Shown here in pieces: positions 8,466 to 18,609 of a stretch of 64,000 nucleotides of DNA. How positions within the stretch are numbered: the stretch's first letter is position 1; every line of letters begins with the position of its first letter. This stretch comes from Massilia sp. H-1 (GTDB taxonomy: Bacteria > Pseudomonadota > Gammaproteobacteria > Burkholderiales > Burkholderiaceae_D). The stretch lies in NCBI GenBank assembly GCA_024703915.1, contig CP087969.1:5270001-5334000 (forward strand), in the 5' to 3' direction. The notes under the pieces were generated by a model, which saw only the letters and a program-made list of their open reading frames with translations, had not been told where the DNA came from and made no database searches. The translations under genes and the position numbers were made by a program.

Positions 8466-11373
8466 TTACTCGTAGTCGCTGATCGGCGCGCAGCCGCAGA
8501 ACAGGTTGCGGTCGCCATAGACGTTGTCGGCGCGGCCGACCGGCGGCCAGTACTTCTGCTTGCGCAGCGAAGCGACCGGGAAGGCCGCCACTTCGCGGCT
8601 GTACTTGTGCTCCCAGATGTCGGCGGTGACCACTTCGGCCGTGTGCGGCGCGCCCTTGAGCGGGTTGTCCATGCGGTCGTACTCGCCGCGCTCGACCTTG
8701 ACGATCTCGGCGTGGATGGTGATCATCGCGTCGATGAAACGGTCGATCTCCACTTTCGATTCGCTCTCGGTCGGCTCGATCATCAGCGTGCCCGGCACCG
8801 GGAAGCTCATGGTCGGCGCGTGGAAACCGAAGTCCATCAGGCGCTTGGCCACGTCTTCGTTGCTGATGCCGGTGGCGTCGGTGATCGGACGCAGATCCAG
8901 AATGCACTCGTGCGCGACCAGGCCGTCGTGGCCCGTGTACAGCACAGGGTAGTGCGGCGCCAGGCGGCGCGCGATGTAGTTGGCCGCCAGGATCGCGGTT
9001 TCGGTGGCGGCGGTCAGGCCTTCGCCGCCCATCATCGCGATGTACATCCACGAGATCGGCAAGATCGACGCCGAGCCGTACGGCGCGGCGCTGACTGCGG
9101 AAATGCCCGCTTCATCGCGGGTGTACCCGGACGAACGCTGGTTCGGCAGGAACTTGGCCAGGTGCGCGCCGACGCCGATCGGGCCCACGCCCGGGCCGCC
9201 ACCGCCGTGCGGAATGCAGAACGTCTTGTGCAGGTTCAGGTGGCTGACGTCGCCGCCGAAGCTGCCCGGTGCCGCCACGCCGACCAGCGCGTTCATGTTG
9301 GCGCCGTCGATGTAGACCTGGCCGCCGTGCGAATGGATGATCTCGCACAGTTCGGTGATGCCTTCTTCGAACACGCCGTGGGTGGACGGGTAGGTCACCA
9401 TCACGCAGGCCAGGTTGGCGCTGTGCTGTTCGGCCTTGGCGCGCAGGTCGGCCAGGTCGACGTTGCCGTTCTCGTCGCAGGCGGTCACGACCACCTTCAT
9501 GCCGACCATGTTGGCCGATGCGGGGTTGGTGCCGTGCGCCGACGAAGGAATCAGGCAAATGTTGCGGTGGCCTTCGCCGCGCGACTGGTGGTAAGCCTGG
9601 ATCACCAGCAGACCGGCGTACTCGCCCTGCAGTAGCGGCGTTCGGCTGCAGCGAGATCGCGGCGTAGCCGGTCAGCGCACACAGCATTTCTTCCAGCTGG
9701 CCGATCATTTCACGGTAGCCGACCGTCTGCGCATCGGGCGCGAACGGGTGGATGTTGGAGAACTCGGGCCAGGTCACCGGGATCATTTCCGAAGTGGCGT
9801 TGAGCTTCATGGTGCACGAACCGAGCGGAATCATGGTGCGGTCGAGCGCCAGATCCTTGTCGGCCAGCGAACGCAGGTAGCGCAGCATTTCGTGTTCGGC
9901 GTGGTAGCGGTTGAAGGTCGGGTGCGAGAGGAAATCGCTGGTGCGGCCCAGTTTTTCAGGGAAGGCGGTCTGCGCCGATGCTTCGATCGCGTCGAAGTCG
10001 GGCGCGGCAGGCGCGTTCGAGACGCCTTGCGAGAAGATCGACCACAGCAGGGCGATGTCTTCGCGGGTGGTGGTTTCGTCGAGCGAGACGCCGATATGGC
10101 TTGAAGGTCCACGCGGCGCAGGTTCACGCCTTTTTCGGCGGCGATCGCATGCAGCTGCTCGGCGCGGTCGGTCTTGATGGTCAGCGTGTCAAAGTAGGTG
10201 CTGTTGACGATGCCATAGCCCAGCTGGCCCAGCTTGGCGGCCAGGATGTTGGTGAAGCGGTGCACGCGGCTGGCGATGCGGGTCAGGCCTTTCGGACCGT
10301 GGTAGACGGCGTACATCGAGGCCATCACGGCCAGCAGCACTTGCGCGGTGCAGATGTTGGAGGTCGCTTTTTCGCGGCGGATGTGCTGTTCGCGCGTCTG
10401 CAGGGCCAGGCGGTAAGCCTGGTTGCCCTGGGCGTCGATGGTCACACCGACCAGGCGGCTTAGCCATGCTGCGCTTGAATTCGTCGCGGGTGGCCAGGTA
10501 GCTGGCATGTGCGGGCCGCCGAAACCGAGCGGTACGCCAAAGCGCTGGCTGTTACCGACCACCACGTCGGCACCCCATTCGCCCGGCGGCGTGAGCAGCG
10601 TCAGGGCCAGCAGGTCGGCCGCGGCGATGACCATCGCTTGTCGGCTGCGTGCAGGCGCTCGACGGCGGCGCGGTAGTCGCGCACGTCGCCATTCACGCCA
10701 GGGTATTGGACCAGCACGCCGAAGCACGGCTCGGACAGGTCGGCGATCGCGGCGGCGGCGATGGTGCGCACTTCAACGCCGATCGGCTCGGCGCGGGTCT
10801 GGATCACTTCCAGGGTTTGCGGCAGCACGTCGTCGGCCACGTAGAACACGTTCGAGGCGGACTTGCCGACGCGCTGGATCAGCGTCATGGCTTCGGCGGC
10901 GGCGGTGCCTTCGTCGAGCATCGACGAGTTGGCGATGCCCATGCCGGTCAGGTCGGTGATCATTTGCTGGAAGTTCAGGATCGCTTCCAGGCGGCCCTGG
11001 GAGATCTCTGGCTGGTACGGGGTGTAGGCGGTGTACCAGGCCGGGTTTTCAAAGATGTTACGCAGTACCACGCCCGGGGTATGGGTGTTGTAGTAGCCCT
11101 GGCCGATCATCGACTTGAGCACGCGGTTCTTGCTTAAGCGATGCCCTTCAGCTTGGCCAGCGCTGCCTGTTCCGGCATCGGGTCGAAGAACTGGCCCAGT
11201 TCCAGCTTGCTCTTTTTGCGGATGTGGGCAGGAACGATGGCGTCGATCAGCGCCGCGCGCGAGGCATAGCCCAGCGTCGACAGCATGGCTGCCTGTTCGG
11301 ATTCGGAAGGGCCGATATGGCGCGGAATGAAGGAGTCGCGTGCTTCGAGTTGGGTCAGGCTGGTGCGGGTCAT
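8466..11373 (-). CDS. gcvP: Glycine dehydrogenase (decarboxylating), P protein
   Basis: The PLP-dependent P protein decarboxylates glycine and passes the aminomethyl group to lipoyl-GcvH. The N-terminus [20 protein letters not shown] is typical. The C-terminal half carries the PLP-lysine motif [20 protein letters not shown] and the glycine-rich [13 protein letters not shown]. Length across frames is about 969 residues, the family norm. Breaks lie near 9632, 10098, 10460, 10498, 10636 and 11132. The last reads GCTTAAGC for the Ala-Gly of KGIAGKNR. It is the last gene of gcvT-gcvH-gcvP, 146 bases from gcvH across a palindromic repeat, and its own ribosome-binding site is weak. Confidence 0.95.
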
Positions 11374-11419
11374 GATTTGGAGGGCCAGGAGAGAGAGGAG
11401 GGATCTGTACGTACCATGA

Positions 11420-11508
11420 CATCGCCCTCGCGAAGGCGGGGACCCATGGCACGGCAGCGCAGTGGCGGCGCCGGCGTGCCATGGGCACCCGCCTGCGCGA
11501 GTGCGATG
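11420..11508. repeat. REP-like imperfect palindrome between gcvH and gcvP
   Basis: Two 33-base arms, 11420-11452 and 11476-11508, are near reverse complements (left arm starts CATCGCCCTCGCGAAGG, right arm ends CGCGAGTGCGATG) with four mismatches and a 23-base centre. The segment CTCGCGAAGGCGGGGACCCA resembles the interspersed 'GCGAAGGCGGG' palindromes common in Burkholderiales intergenic regions. It could stabilise or attenuate the transcript between the two genes. Confidence 0.75.
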
Positions 11509-11519
11509 TGCTGGAACGC

Positions 11520-11903
11520 TTATTCTGCGGTGGTCTTGCCGTAAGCGGCGGCGTCGAGCAGGCCGTTGATCGCGTTGGCGTCGCTTGGCTTGAGCTTGAA
11601 CAGCCATGCCGAGTAGGCGTCGCTGTTGATCGAATCAGGGGCGTCGGCCACGGCGGTGTTGACGGCCACGACTTCGCCCGACACCGGTGCGTAGATGTCG
11701 GAAGCGGCTTTGACCGATTCCACCACGGCGGCGTCGTCATGCTTGGCGGTGTAGGACTTGCCCACTTTCGGCAGTTCGACGAAAACGATGTCGCCCAGTG
11801 CATCCTGTGCGTACTCAGTGATGCCGACGGTGACGGTGCCGTCAGCTTCGGCGCGCACCCACTCGTGGGACTCGGTGTATTTCAGATCGGCAGGGATGTT
11901 CAT
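11520..11903 (-). CDS. gcvH: Glycine cleavage system H protein
   Basis: GcvH is the lipoyl carrier of the glycine cleavage complex. The 127-residue frame is uninterrupted and full length. It starts [20 protein letters not shown] and carries the lipoylation site [12 protein letters not shown] with Lys65 as the modified residue. The C-terminal helix region ends in [14 protein letters not shown]. It is second in the gcvT-gcvH-gcvP operon, 39 bases after gcvT. It is one of the few genes in this window with no frame break. Confidence 0.98.
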   Translation of the reverse strand: MNIPADLKYTESHEWVRAEADGTVTVGITEYAQDALGDIVFVELPKVGKSYTAKHDDAAVVESVKAASDIYAPVSGEVVAVNTAVADAPDSINSDAYSAWLFKLKPSDANAINGLLDAAAYGKTTAE

Positions 11904-11942
11904 AAAGTTCGCTCCAGTGAGTGTGAATTGTTATTCGAAGGG

Positions 11943-13069
11943 TCAGGCAACCAGAATTTTACCGTTACGCACGAATGGCAGCTTGATTACCGTGGCGGCC
12001 AGGCGCTTGTCGTGGATTTCGACCTGGACCGTGTCGCCCACGGCCACGTCCATCGGCACGCGCGCCAGCGCGATCGCCTGCTGCATGGTCGGGCTGGAAG
12101 GTGCCGCTGGTGATTTCGCCTTCGGTGCCGGATGCGGCCACCACTTTCTGGTGGGCGCGCAGGATGCCGCCTTTTTCGCGCAGGATCAGGCCCACGTACT
12201 GGGCGTTCTGGCCCATCGCCTTGAGTGCCGCCTTGCCGATGAAGTCGCGCTCGGAAACCAGGTCGATGGTCCATGCCAGACCGGCGTCGAGCGGGTTGAC
12301 GGTGTCGTCCATGTCCTGGCCGTACAGATTCATGCCCGCTTCCAGGCGCAGCGTGTCGCGCGCCCCCAGACCAGGCTTGGCTTGACGCCTACCGCCATCA
12401 GGGCGTTCCACATTGCGTCGGCCTGGGTGGCAGGGAAGGCGATCTCGAAGCCGTCTTCGCCGGTGTAGCCGGTGCGTGCGACCATCACTTCGCCGAACGC
12501 GGTGTCCTTGACGACGACGGCGTTGAATGGCTTCATGTCCTGCGATGCTGCGCGCGTGGTCGGCAGCACTTCCCAGACCTTGGCGCGTGCGTTCGGGCCC
12601 TGCACGGCGATCAGCGCCATCGGGTCGTTGCCGTCGCGGCGCTGGGTGATCTTCACGCCGCTGTTGGTGGCGGCGTTCTGCGCTTCGATCCAGGCCACGT
12701 CGCCGACGGCGGTGCTTAAGCGTTGACCACCAGGCGGAACCAGTTTTCGTTGAAGAAGTAGACGATCAGGTCGTCGATGACGAAGCCCTGGGGATTGAGC
12801 ATGCACGAATACAGGGCCTTGCTTAGCCACTTGCAGCTTGTCGACGTTATTGGCCAGCAGGCCGCGCAGGAAGGGGCGCACGTTGGCGCCTTCCAGGTCG
12901 ACCACGCACATGTGCGAGACGTCGAACATGCCGACGTCGGTGCGCACCGCGTGGTGTTCTTCGATTTGCGAACCGTAGTTGACGGGCATGTCCCAGCCGC
13001 CGAAATCGACCATCTTGGCAGCAAGCAGGCGCGGTGTGCGGAATTGAGCGGGGTCGCTTTAAGCGTCAT
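11943..13069 (-). CDS. gcvT: Glycine cleavage system T protein (aminomethyltransferase)
   Basis: GcvT transfers the methylene group from aminomethyl-lipoyl-GcvH to tetrahydrofolate and releases ammonia. Start [14 protein letters not shown] follows CCGAGGA. Recognisable segments are [61 protein letters not shown] and DFIGKAAL. The C-terminus is [12 protein letters not shown]. Breaks at about 12090, 12372, 12714, 12775 and 12820 interrupt the frame. The 12714 site is GCTTAAGC, and the 12820 site is GCTTAGCC. The gene is first in the operon and lies 72 bases downstream of a tandem glycine riboswitch. Confidence 0.95.
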
Positions 13070-13140
13070 GGAATCCTCGGAGCAGGTGTAAAGGGGTCGC
13101 CGAACAGGCATCGACGGCCCCATGGCCGCCAACGGGTGTT

Positions 13141-13345
13141 CTTGCCCCTCTGTCCTTGATACCTGAGAGATAGCGGTGTGTGTTCCGCCTGCCCCTTCGG
13201 TGTGCCGCATCGGCATGGTGCCGCGGCCGCTCTCCAGAGTTTGACCGGCTGCGCAGTGCGCCGCCGACCCCTGACCGGTCCTTTTGCCTGAGAGTTTTTG
13301 GGTGATGCCCCTTCGGCGGCAGCGCGTGTCTGCCCTCTCCCGATC
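13141..13345 (-). promoter_or_regulatory. Tandem glycine riboswitch controlling gcvTHP
   Basis: Read on the minus strand, two glycine aptamers follow each other. The first begins CGGGAGAGG, has GCCGCCGAAGGGGCA and closes with CTCTCAGGCAAAAGGACCG. The second begins CTGGAGAGCGG, has CACCGAAGGGGCAGG and closes with CTCTCAGGTATCAAGGACAG. These are the conserved gcvT-motif elements in the correct order with a short linker, upstream of gcvT. By family, glycine binding switches expression of the cleavage system on. There is no evident terminator stem before gcvT, so control could be at translation. Confidence 0.95.
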
Positions 13346-13355
13346 AAGAGGGTAG

Positions 13356-13384
13356 AGGATATGCCAGCAGGGCCGGAAAGTCAA
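13356..13384 (-). promoter_or_regulatory. Sigma70-type promoter of the gcv operon
   Basis: On the minus strand TTGACT (13384-13379) and TATCCT (13361-13356) are separated by exactly 17 bases. The -10 box ends 13 bases before the start of the first glycine aptamer, which fits a transcript beginning close to the riboswitch. Confidence 0.75.
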
Positions 13385-13477
13385 CCTTGGCCGCCCGGGC
13401 GGGGCGCGCACGAATGAAGCGCGCCGAAGGCGGCCGATAGGCGCTATTTGTTAAAATAAGGCATCCGATTATGCGAG

Positions 13478-14044
13478 ATGACGACCATGAACGAGAACCT
13501 GGAAAAAACCGAGAATGCAGCGTGGTTTACCCTCTCCGGCGACGTCAACAGCGACATGGTGCACCGGGTGTTCGATGCCGTCTCCGGCATGAGCGAAGCG
13601 GGGGTCGACACGGCCCACGTCCTGATCCAGTCCAACGGCGGCTATGTCAGCGACGGCCTGTGCATGTATAACTTCCTGTCCAACGCGCCCGTCAAGTTCG
13701 TCATGTACAACGCCTGGCGCCGTGGCGTCGATCGCCGTGATCCTGTTCCTGGTAGGCAGTAAGCTACGCCAGCGAAACGGCGCGCTTCATGGTCCACAAG
13801 TCGCACGCGACGGCCTCGCCCGGCGCCCGTCCGGATGCGCTCAATATCATTGTCGAGGGCTTGCGCGCGGACGACGCCCGCACCGAGTCGATCCTGCGCA
13901 AGCACATCGAACTGACACCGGAGCAGTGGGCCATCCACCAGTATTCGGACCTGCACCTGACCGCGCGACGCAAAAACCATCGCAAATGATCACCGATGTC
14001 GCCGACTTCGCGCCGCCGCGCGCGTCCACATGCGCAATATCTGA
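13478..14044 (+). CDS. ClpP-fold serine protease-like protein
   Basis: The protein has the ClpP/SppA-type fold. It starts MTTMNENLEKTENAAWFTLS, followed by VHVLIQSNGGYVSDGL-like sequence (observed DTAHVLIQSNGGYVSDG), the nucleophile region GAVASIAVILFLVG with Ser, and ARFMVHKSHATA with the catalytic His. The C-terminal part reads LTPEQWAIHQYSDLHLTA and DVADFAPP. It is an isolated gene without clpX next to it, and is about 185 residues, so it is probably a ClpP paralogue and not the housekeeping subunit. Frame breaks near 13718, 13760, 13965 and 13985 make the exact C-terminus uncertain. The stop at 14044 assumes the last frame reads MRNI. Confidence 0.72.
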
Positions 14045-14060
14045 GCCGCTGCACATGACA

Positions 14061-14100
14061 AAAGAGCCTGTCAGCGCAAACCGCTGCAGACTCTTTCTTG
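14061..14100 (+). terminator. Hairpin terminator after the ClpP-like gene
   Basis: AAAGAGCCTGTCAGCG pairs imperfectly with CGCTGCAGACTCTTT and is followed by a short CTTG tail. It lies between converging genes and may serve both. Confidence 0.6.
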
Positions 14101-14131
14101 TGCATTGCCGCCGCCGCCGGGGCGGCCCCGG

Positions 14132-14345
14132 TCAGCGGCTGTCGCTGCTCTTGTCGCCGGACTGGCGTGAACCGCGTTTGTCGTCATTTTTGTGACTTTG
14201 ACGGCTAAGCTTCCACATGCTGCTCGTGGGTGCCGCCCTGGACGCCGCCGCCCGAACGCGAGCCGGATCCCTGGTTGCCCGACTGCTTGTTCGCACCTTC
14301 GCGTTCACCTTGCTTGTTCTGACCACCTTTTTGATTCGAGTTCAT
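14132..14345 (-). CDS. Small Gly/Gln/Lys/Ser-rich hydrophilic protein
   Basis: The gene is too short and broken to stand out, but it has a good start: AAAGGA lies 6 bases before ATG at 14345 (another ATG at 14351 sits directly on the AAGGA). The protein begins MNSNQKGGQNKQGEREGANK, continues with a low-complexity Gly/Ser region, GVQGGTHEQHVEA, and ends KRGSRQSGDKSSDSR. One +1 error at 14206-14215 (GCTTAGCC for Ala-Gly-Arg codons) splits it. About 70 residues, no hydrophobic core, so it is probably intrinsically disordered. The opening QKGGQNKQG resembles KGG-repeat stress-induced proteins, a weak similarity only. Function unknown. Confidence 0.55.
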
Positions 14346-14492
14346 GTTCATTCCTTTGCAGAGTTTGAAAATGTCGTGCTCGCCGTGTCGCCGATGAATT
14401 GATTCTCGTCAGCGTTTTCGGAGACACAATGATGCGAGGCGCACCATTCGATCGGTATCGGATGATCGCTTGAACCAGTGTAGGAGAGATTC

Positions 14493-15776
14493 CTACAAAA
14501 TTGAAACTAAATGTGTGCCGCCCGACCGCTTGCGGCTGGCCGTGCTTAAGCCCCCGCGCGGCGCCGGTTGCGGGTTGCTGTGCGCCAGATGAATCAGCGG
14601 CGTGCTCGCATGCTGCGGGCCCAGCGCGAAACCGGCCAGGACACGCACCAGGGCGCCTGCCTGGTCGCGCACGGCGGCCGCGCTGGCCGCTGACTGGGCG
14701 GCCAGCGCGGCGTTGCGGCGGCCTAGCCAGTTCGGCCGCCGCGAGCGACTGGCGCACCAGTTCGGCGCCCGCCAGTTGCGCCTGCGCGGCGCCTAGCCAT
14801 TGCCTGATTGAGTTCGCACACGCGGCGCCAGCCGCATGGCCGCCGCCTGCATGCCGGGCCGCAAGCGCGCTGAGCGCGGCGCCGAGCATGGGCCTCGCGC
14901 TGCGCCGCCTCGGTCAACTGGCGCAACGCGCGCCGCGCCGGCCGCGCGCTGCGCCAGCGTGCGCACTTCATGCCTACCACGACCGCGAATGTCTGGCCAT
15001 GGTAGGCCGCCGCGCGCCGCCTCGAGCGCCGCGCTCAGGGCCAGCGTGTCGCCGAGGGCGGCGATGTCGTCGACGGTGCTGTTGATCATGGCGAGCTGGC
15101 GCGCGCAGGCAGTGCTGGCGCCCAGCGCCGCGTCCAGTGCGTCAAGCGCCACATCGGCGCGGCTGCCTGCCGCGGCGGCCGCGCCGGCCAGTTCGCTGGC
15201 CAGGCGGGCGGTGTCGGCATGCTGGCGCAGGCTGGCATGCAAGGGGGCGAACGCGCCAGCCGCCTGGGCCAGGGACGTGCGCTGATCGGCGCCGTGAACG
15301 AGCCACTGCTGGCCGCTGCGGGCCAGCTCGCTGGCGCCGTCGCATGATTGTGCCGGTCGCCTTGCGGGTGTCTGCAATTATTTCACAAAGGCAAGTATTC
15401 ATTTCTTGCATGGTTGAAAGAAGTTTATTATTCTGTATGCCGTCGGGCTTGGCTGCGGCGGCCAGGTTTCCGCTGCTAATGTGTCGTGCGGCAACCGTGG
15501 CGGCGTGCATCGGCCGCACCGTGTGCGCATGCAGCCACCAGGCCAGGGCGGCAGCGGCGAGGGCGGTGCCTAGCCAGCTGGAGCCAGACCCAGAACCGGA
15601 CTGCGGAAAAATATTCTTCCGGCGGACTAAACTTTTGCCCTACGGCAACCGTTAACCAGCTGGAAGGACTAAACTGGTTCAGTGTCCACAGCAGGCTGGC
15701 GGCGTACAGGCAGGTCAGGGCGGCAAAGCTTTACAAGCAGTTTGACGGTCGCGTCGGACGGGCGGAAGCGGAACAT
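14493..15776 (-). CDS. Methyl-accepting chemotaxis-like protein, short
   Basis: The start MFRFRPSDATVKLLVKL has AAGGA 9 bases upstream. A first hydrophobic stretch (ALTCLYAASLLWTL) and a second (TALAAAALAWWLHAH) bracket a periplasmic loop of only about 35 residues containing SPPEEYFSAVRFWV. The cytoplasmic part includes LLSTMQEMNTCLCEIIADTR and the signalling-tip sequence DDIAALGDTLALSAALEAAR then TFAVVVG and EVRTLAQRAAG. The family normally has 'LALNAALEAARAGE', so the tip is somewhat divergent. Frames break near 14544, 14722, 14793, 14973, 15340, 15571 and 15725. About 427 residues across frames, with HAMP not recognisable. Function as a receptor is plausible but less certain than for the upstream MCP. 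Confidence 0.62.
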
Positions 15777-16026
15777 GGCGGGCATCCTTGCAAGTGGGGC
15801 GGGAACTCCTTTGTTATGTTAAGGAAAGGTACGGCCCCAACTTTGCGGCGAATCAACAGTCCGGAAGGCAAGAAATTGGAAGGTTTTACTCGGTTTTTTG
15901 TCGCGATTTGGGTAATTACAGCAAATTTTCAGATTCCTTATATTTTGTGTATTGCCTTGTGGAAAGGCTGTGGCACAATTGATGGTAGCGTAGTCAAAGT
16001 AATATTTCCCCGGAGCAGACCAGATC
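15777..16026. other. AT-richer intergenic region, divergent promoters expected
   Basis: The 250 bases between the divergent chemoreceptor-like gene and the DUF1631 gene are visibly poorer in G+C than the surroundings, especially 15880-15965 (runs such as TTTTCAGATTCCTTATATTTTG). Both genes must be transcribed outward from here. I see no hexamer pair convincing enough to call a promoter and no small ORF with a good ribosome-binding site. Confidence 0.5.
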
Positions 16027-18437
16027 ATGGCAACAACGGCAACTTCAACAGTGAGTGCAAAGAAAGCGGCAGCAGCAGCGTCGCAGCATGAGCTATTGGA
16101 CAGCCTGGTCGCGATCGTGATCAAGCATGCCAACGAGCAGCTGATCGGGGTCGGCACCCGGCTGGTGGCCTCCCTGCTCGACATTGACGATCCGCGCCTC
16201 GACGCGCGCCAGGTGTTCCAGCGCGTCAAGTCCGGCAATTTGCTCAAGGAGAATAGTTACGCATTCATTCATCTCGCTTCCAGGTGGCCTGGACAAGGCC
16301 TTGCGCAAGGAAGTGGACGAGCTGTCGCCGCGTCCGCGCAAAGCATCGCTGAGCGAAGCGTCGCTGACGCTGGTGCCGTTCGAAGAAATGGACAACCGGG
16401 TCGCCTTCGACGCGATCAGCCGTCCGTTCGAGATGAAGTATGCGGCCCAGATCGCGACCCTGAACGTGCGCCTGGGCTTCGTGCTCAATCACGACATCCT
16501 GCGCATCGCGCAAAATCCCTTCCGTCCCGAAATGTTCCTCACGGCGATCAACAACGCCTGGAAGGCATTCGAACCGAATGAAGAAGCGCACGGCCTGGTC
16601 GTGCCTTTGCTGCAGCCAGCGCTGCTGTGGGACTTCGGCCCCATGTACGACGCCCTGTGCGACGCGCTGGTGAGCAAGGGCCAGCCGGGCAAGGTCGACG
16701 CCTACAATATCAAGAAAACCGAGAGCGCCAACGCGGCCAAGGCCAAGCGCAGCAAGCAGCACGAACAGCTGGCCAAGCAGCTGCGCCAATTCCTCTCGGG
16801 CGATGCCGACAATGAATTCGGCGACGACATTCCCTTGATTCCCGACCTGCCTAGCCATGGCATCGACCGGCGGCGGCTGGCGCCCGAGCGGCGCCCAGGG
16901 CTTCGAGGTGCCCGCGCCTGCCTTCGAACAGCTGGCCGCCGTGCCTAACTGGACCGCTGCAGCAGTTTTCCGGGGTGGCGCACGGCGCCTACCACGGCGC
17001 GCCGCATGCCTCGCAGCAGGGCGGTTCGGGTCATCCGCCTCCGCACCACGGCAATCACTATCCCGATCATGGCGCTATTGGCGCCGCGCTCGGCCAGGCC
17101 TAGCTACGGCGCCTCCCAGGCGCCGCTGCTCGACATGCTCAAAGCCTTGCAGTCGCGCATGCCGGAGCAGTTCGCCGCCACGCCGATGGGGCCCAACGCG
17201 GCCGAAGCGGTCGACGTGTTCTACCTGCCGCGCCTGGAAGGCCTACTTGCCGAAGGGGACCCTGTCGCGCGGCGACGAGAGCACCATCGACTTGCTGTCG
17301 AAGGTGTTCGAGACCGTCTTCCTGGACCCGAATATTCCGAAGGAAGTGCGCGAACTGATCAAGTTCCTGCAGATTCCCGTACTGAAGGCCGCGCTGTCGG
17401 ACAAGAATTTCTTCTTCGAAGAAGCCCACCCGGCACGCCGCATGATCGACCTGCTGTCGCGCATGGGTCTCGAGCAGCGCAGCCAGGACGATCCCCTGTT
17501 CCAGGCCATGCAGCGCAGCGTCGAGCGGGTTGGACGCGAGAACGACGACGGCGGCATCTTCTCGAGCGCGGTCGAAGAACTCGAAGCGACGCTCAAGGCC
17601 GACGAAACCGAGGCCGTGGCCGCCATTGCCGAGCCGATCGCCGTCGCCCTCAAGCAGGAAAAAGTGTACGCGGCCACGCGTTCGGCCCAGACCGCCGTCG
17701 CGGCCCGTGTCGGCAGCGGCAAGGTGGTGGCCGTGCTCGAGACCTTCCTCGAACACAAATGGACCTCGGTCCTGACGGTGGCCTACAGCGTCGAAGAAGA
17801 AAAGCCGGGCGCCGTCAGCAGCGCCACCAAGACCATGGATGACCTGATCTGGAGCGTCAAGCCGAAGATCACCCACGACGAACGGCGCCAGCTGATCGCC
17901 AAGTTGCCGGGTCTGCTCGCCACGCTCAACAAGTGGCTGGACGTGATCAAGTGGCAGGAAGCGGACCGCCTGCAATTTTTCGCCGAGCTGGCCGAGTGCC
18001 ATGCCTCGATCGTGCGCGCGCCGCTCGACATCACGCCCGAGCGCCAGCTCGAGATCGCGGTGGAAGTGGCCCAGGAAGACGCCAAGCGTCGCCTGGAAAA
18101 GGAAACGGCAGCCGCCAGCGAGCCGGAAGTCGAGATCGACGAAGCCGTGGTGGCCGTCGAAACGCTGGAGCGCGGTGCCTGGCTGGAATTCACCCAGACC
18201 GACGGCAGCATGCTCAAGGCCAAGCTGGCCTGGGTCAGTCCGCTCAAGACCCTGTACATTTTCTCGCTGGGCGCGCGCAAGGAATCGTTCTCGCTCTCGT
18301 CCGAGAAGCTGGTGGCCGGTATGCGTGCCGAGAAAGTGGGCATCCTGCGTACCGAAGGCCTGGTCGAGCGCGCCCTGTCGGACGCCATGGCCGGTGGCGC
18401 CGTCAACGACCCGTCGCTGGACGCCGTCGCCGCCTGA
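16027..18437 (+). CDS. DUF1631 family protein
   Basis: Large cytoplasmic protein of the DUF1631 family, often mislabelled thymidine phosphorylase in betaproteobacteria. The biochemical role is unknown. Start MATTATSTVSAKKAAAAASQ follows CGGAGCAG. Recognisable blocks are HELLDSLVAIVIKHANEQLI, RLDARQVFQRVKSGNLL, EASLTLVPFEEMDNRVAFD, NPFRPEMFLTAINNAWKAF, RRMIDLLSRMGLEQ, and near the C-terminus GAWLEFTQTDGSMLKAKLAW, a PilZ-like beta segment. Frames break near 16280, 16852, 16945-17100 and 17245, the first part including CCTAGCC patterns. Length across frames is about 800 residues, normal for the family. A GGGGTCAG hairpin repeat follows the stop. Confidence 0.85.
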
Positions 18438-18451
18438 TTCGCAAATTCTCA

Positions 18452-18523
18452 GAAGCAACACCGGGGTCAGACCTCAATTCCGCAACGAGTTGCAGAATTG
18501 AGGTCTGACCCCGGTGTTGCTTC
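18452..18523. repeat. Perfect hairpin repeat with GGGGTCAGACCTC core
   Basis: Arms 18452-18480 and 18495-18523 are perfect 29-base reverse complements, each containing GGGGTCAGACCTC. The centre holds a smaller palindrome, GCAACGAGTTGC (18482-18493). It lies 14 bases after the DUF1631 stop and 86 before smc. The core recurs at 50446 and, as GGGGTCAGGTCC, at 58456. Confidence 0.9.
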
Positions 18524-18609
18524 ATGCCATTACAACTTTCGCCCTACCGGAATGAAAGCAACAAATGGTATGATGGGACTCTTTTATCTCCACGAGCCAG
18601 CCCTGCAAC

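Noticed and set aside
8607-9635. Long plus-strand open frame of 342 codons inside gcvP.
   Set aside because: It is antisense to strongly conserved gcvP sequence, rich in His/Val/Arg typical of a GC-rich shadow frame, and has no ribosome-binding site.
17139-18461. Minus-strand open frame of 440 codons opposite the DUF1631 gene.
   Set aside because: It mirrors the third-codon-position bias of the real gene on the other strand; the composition is implausible and there is no start signal.
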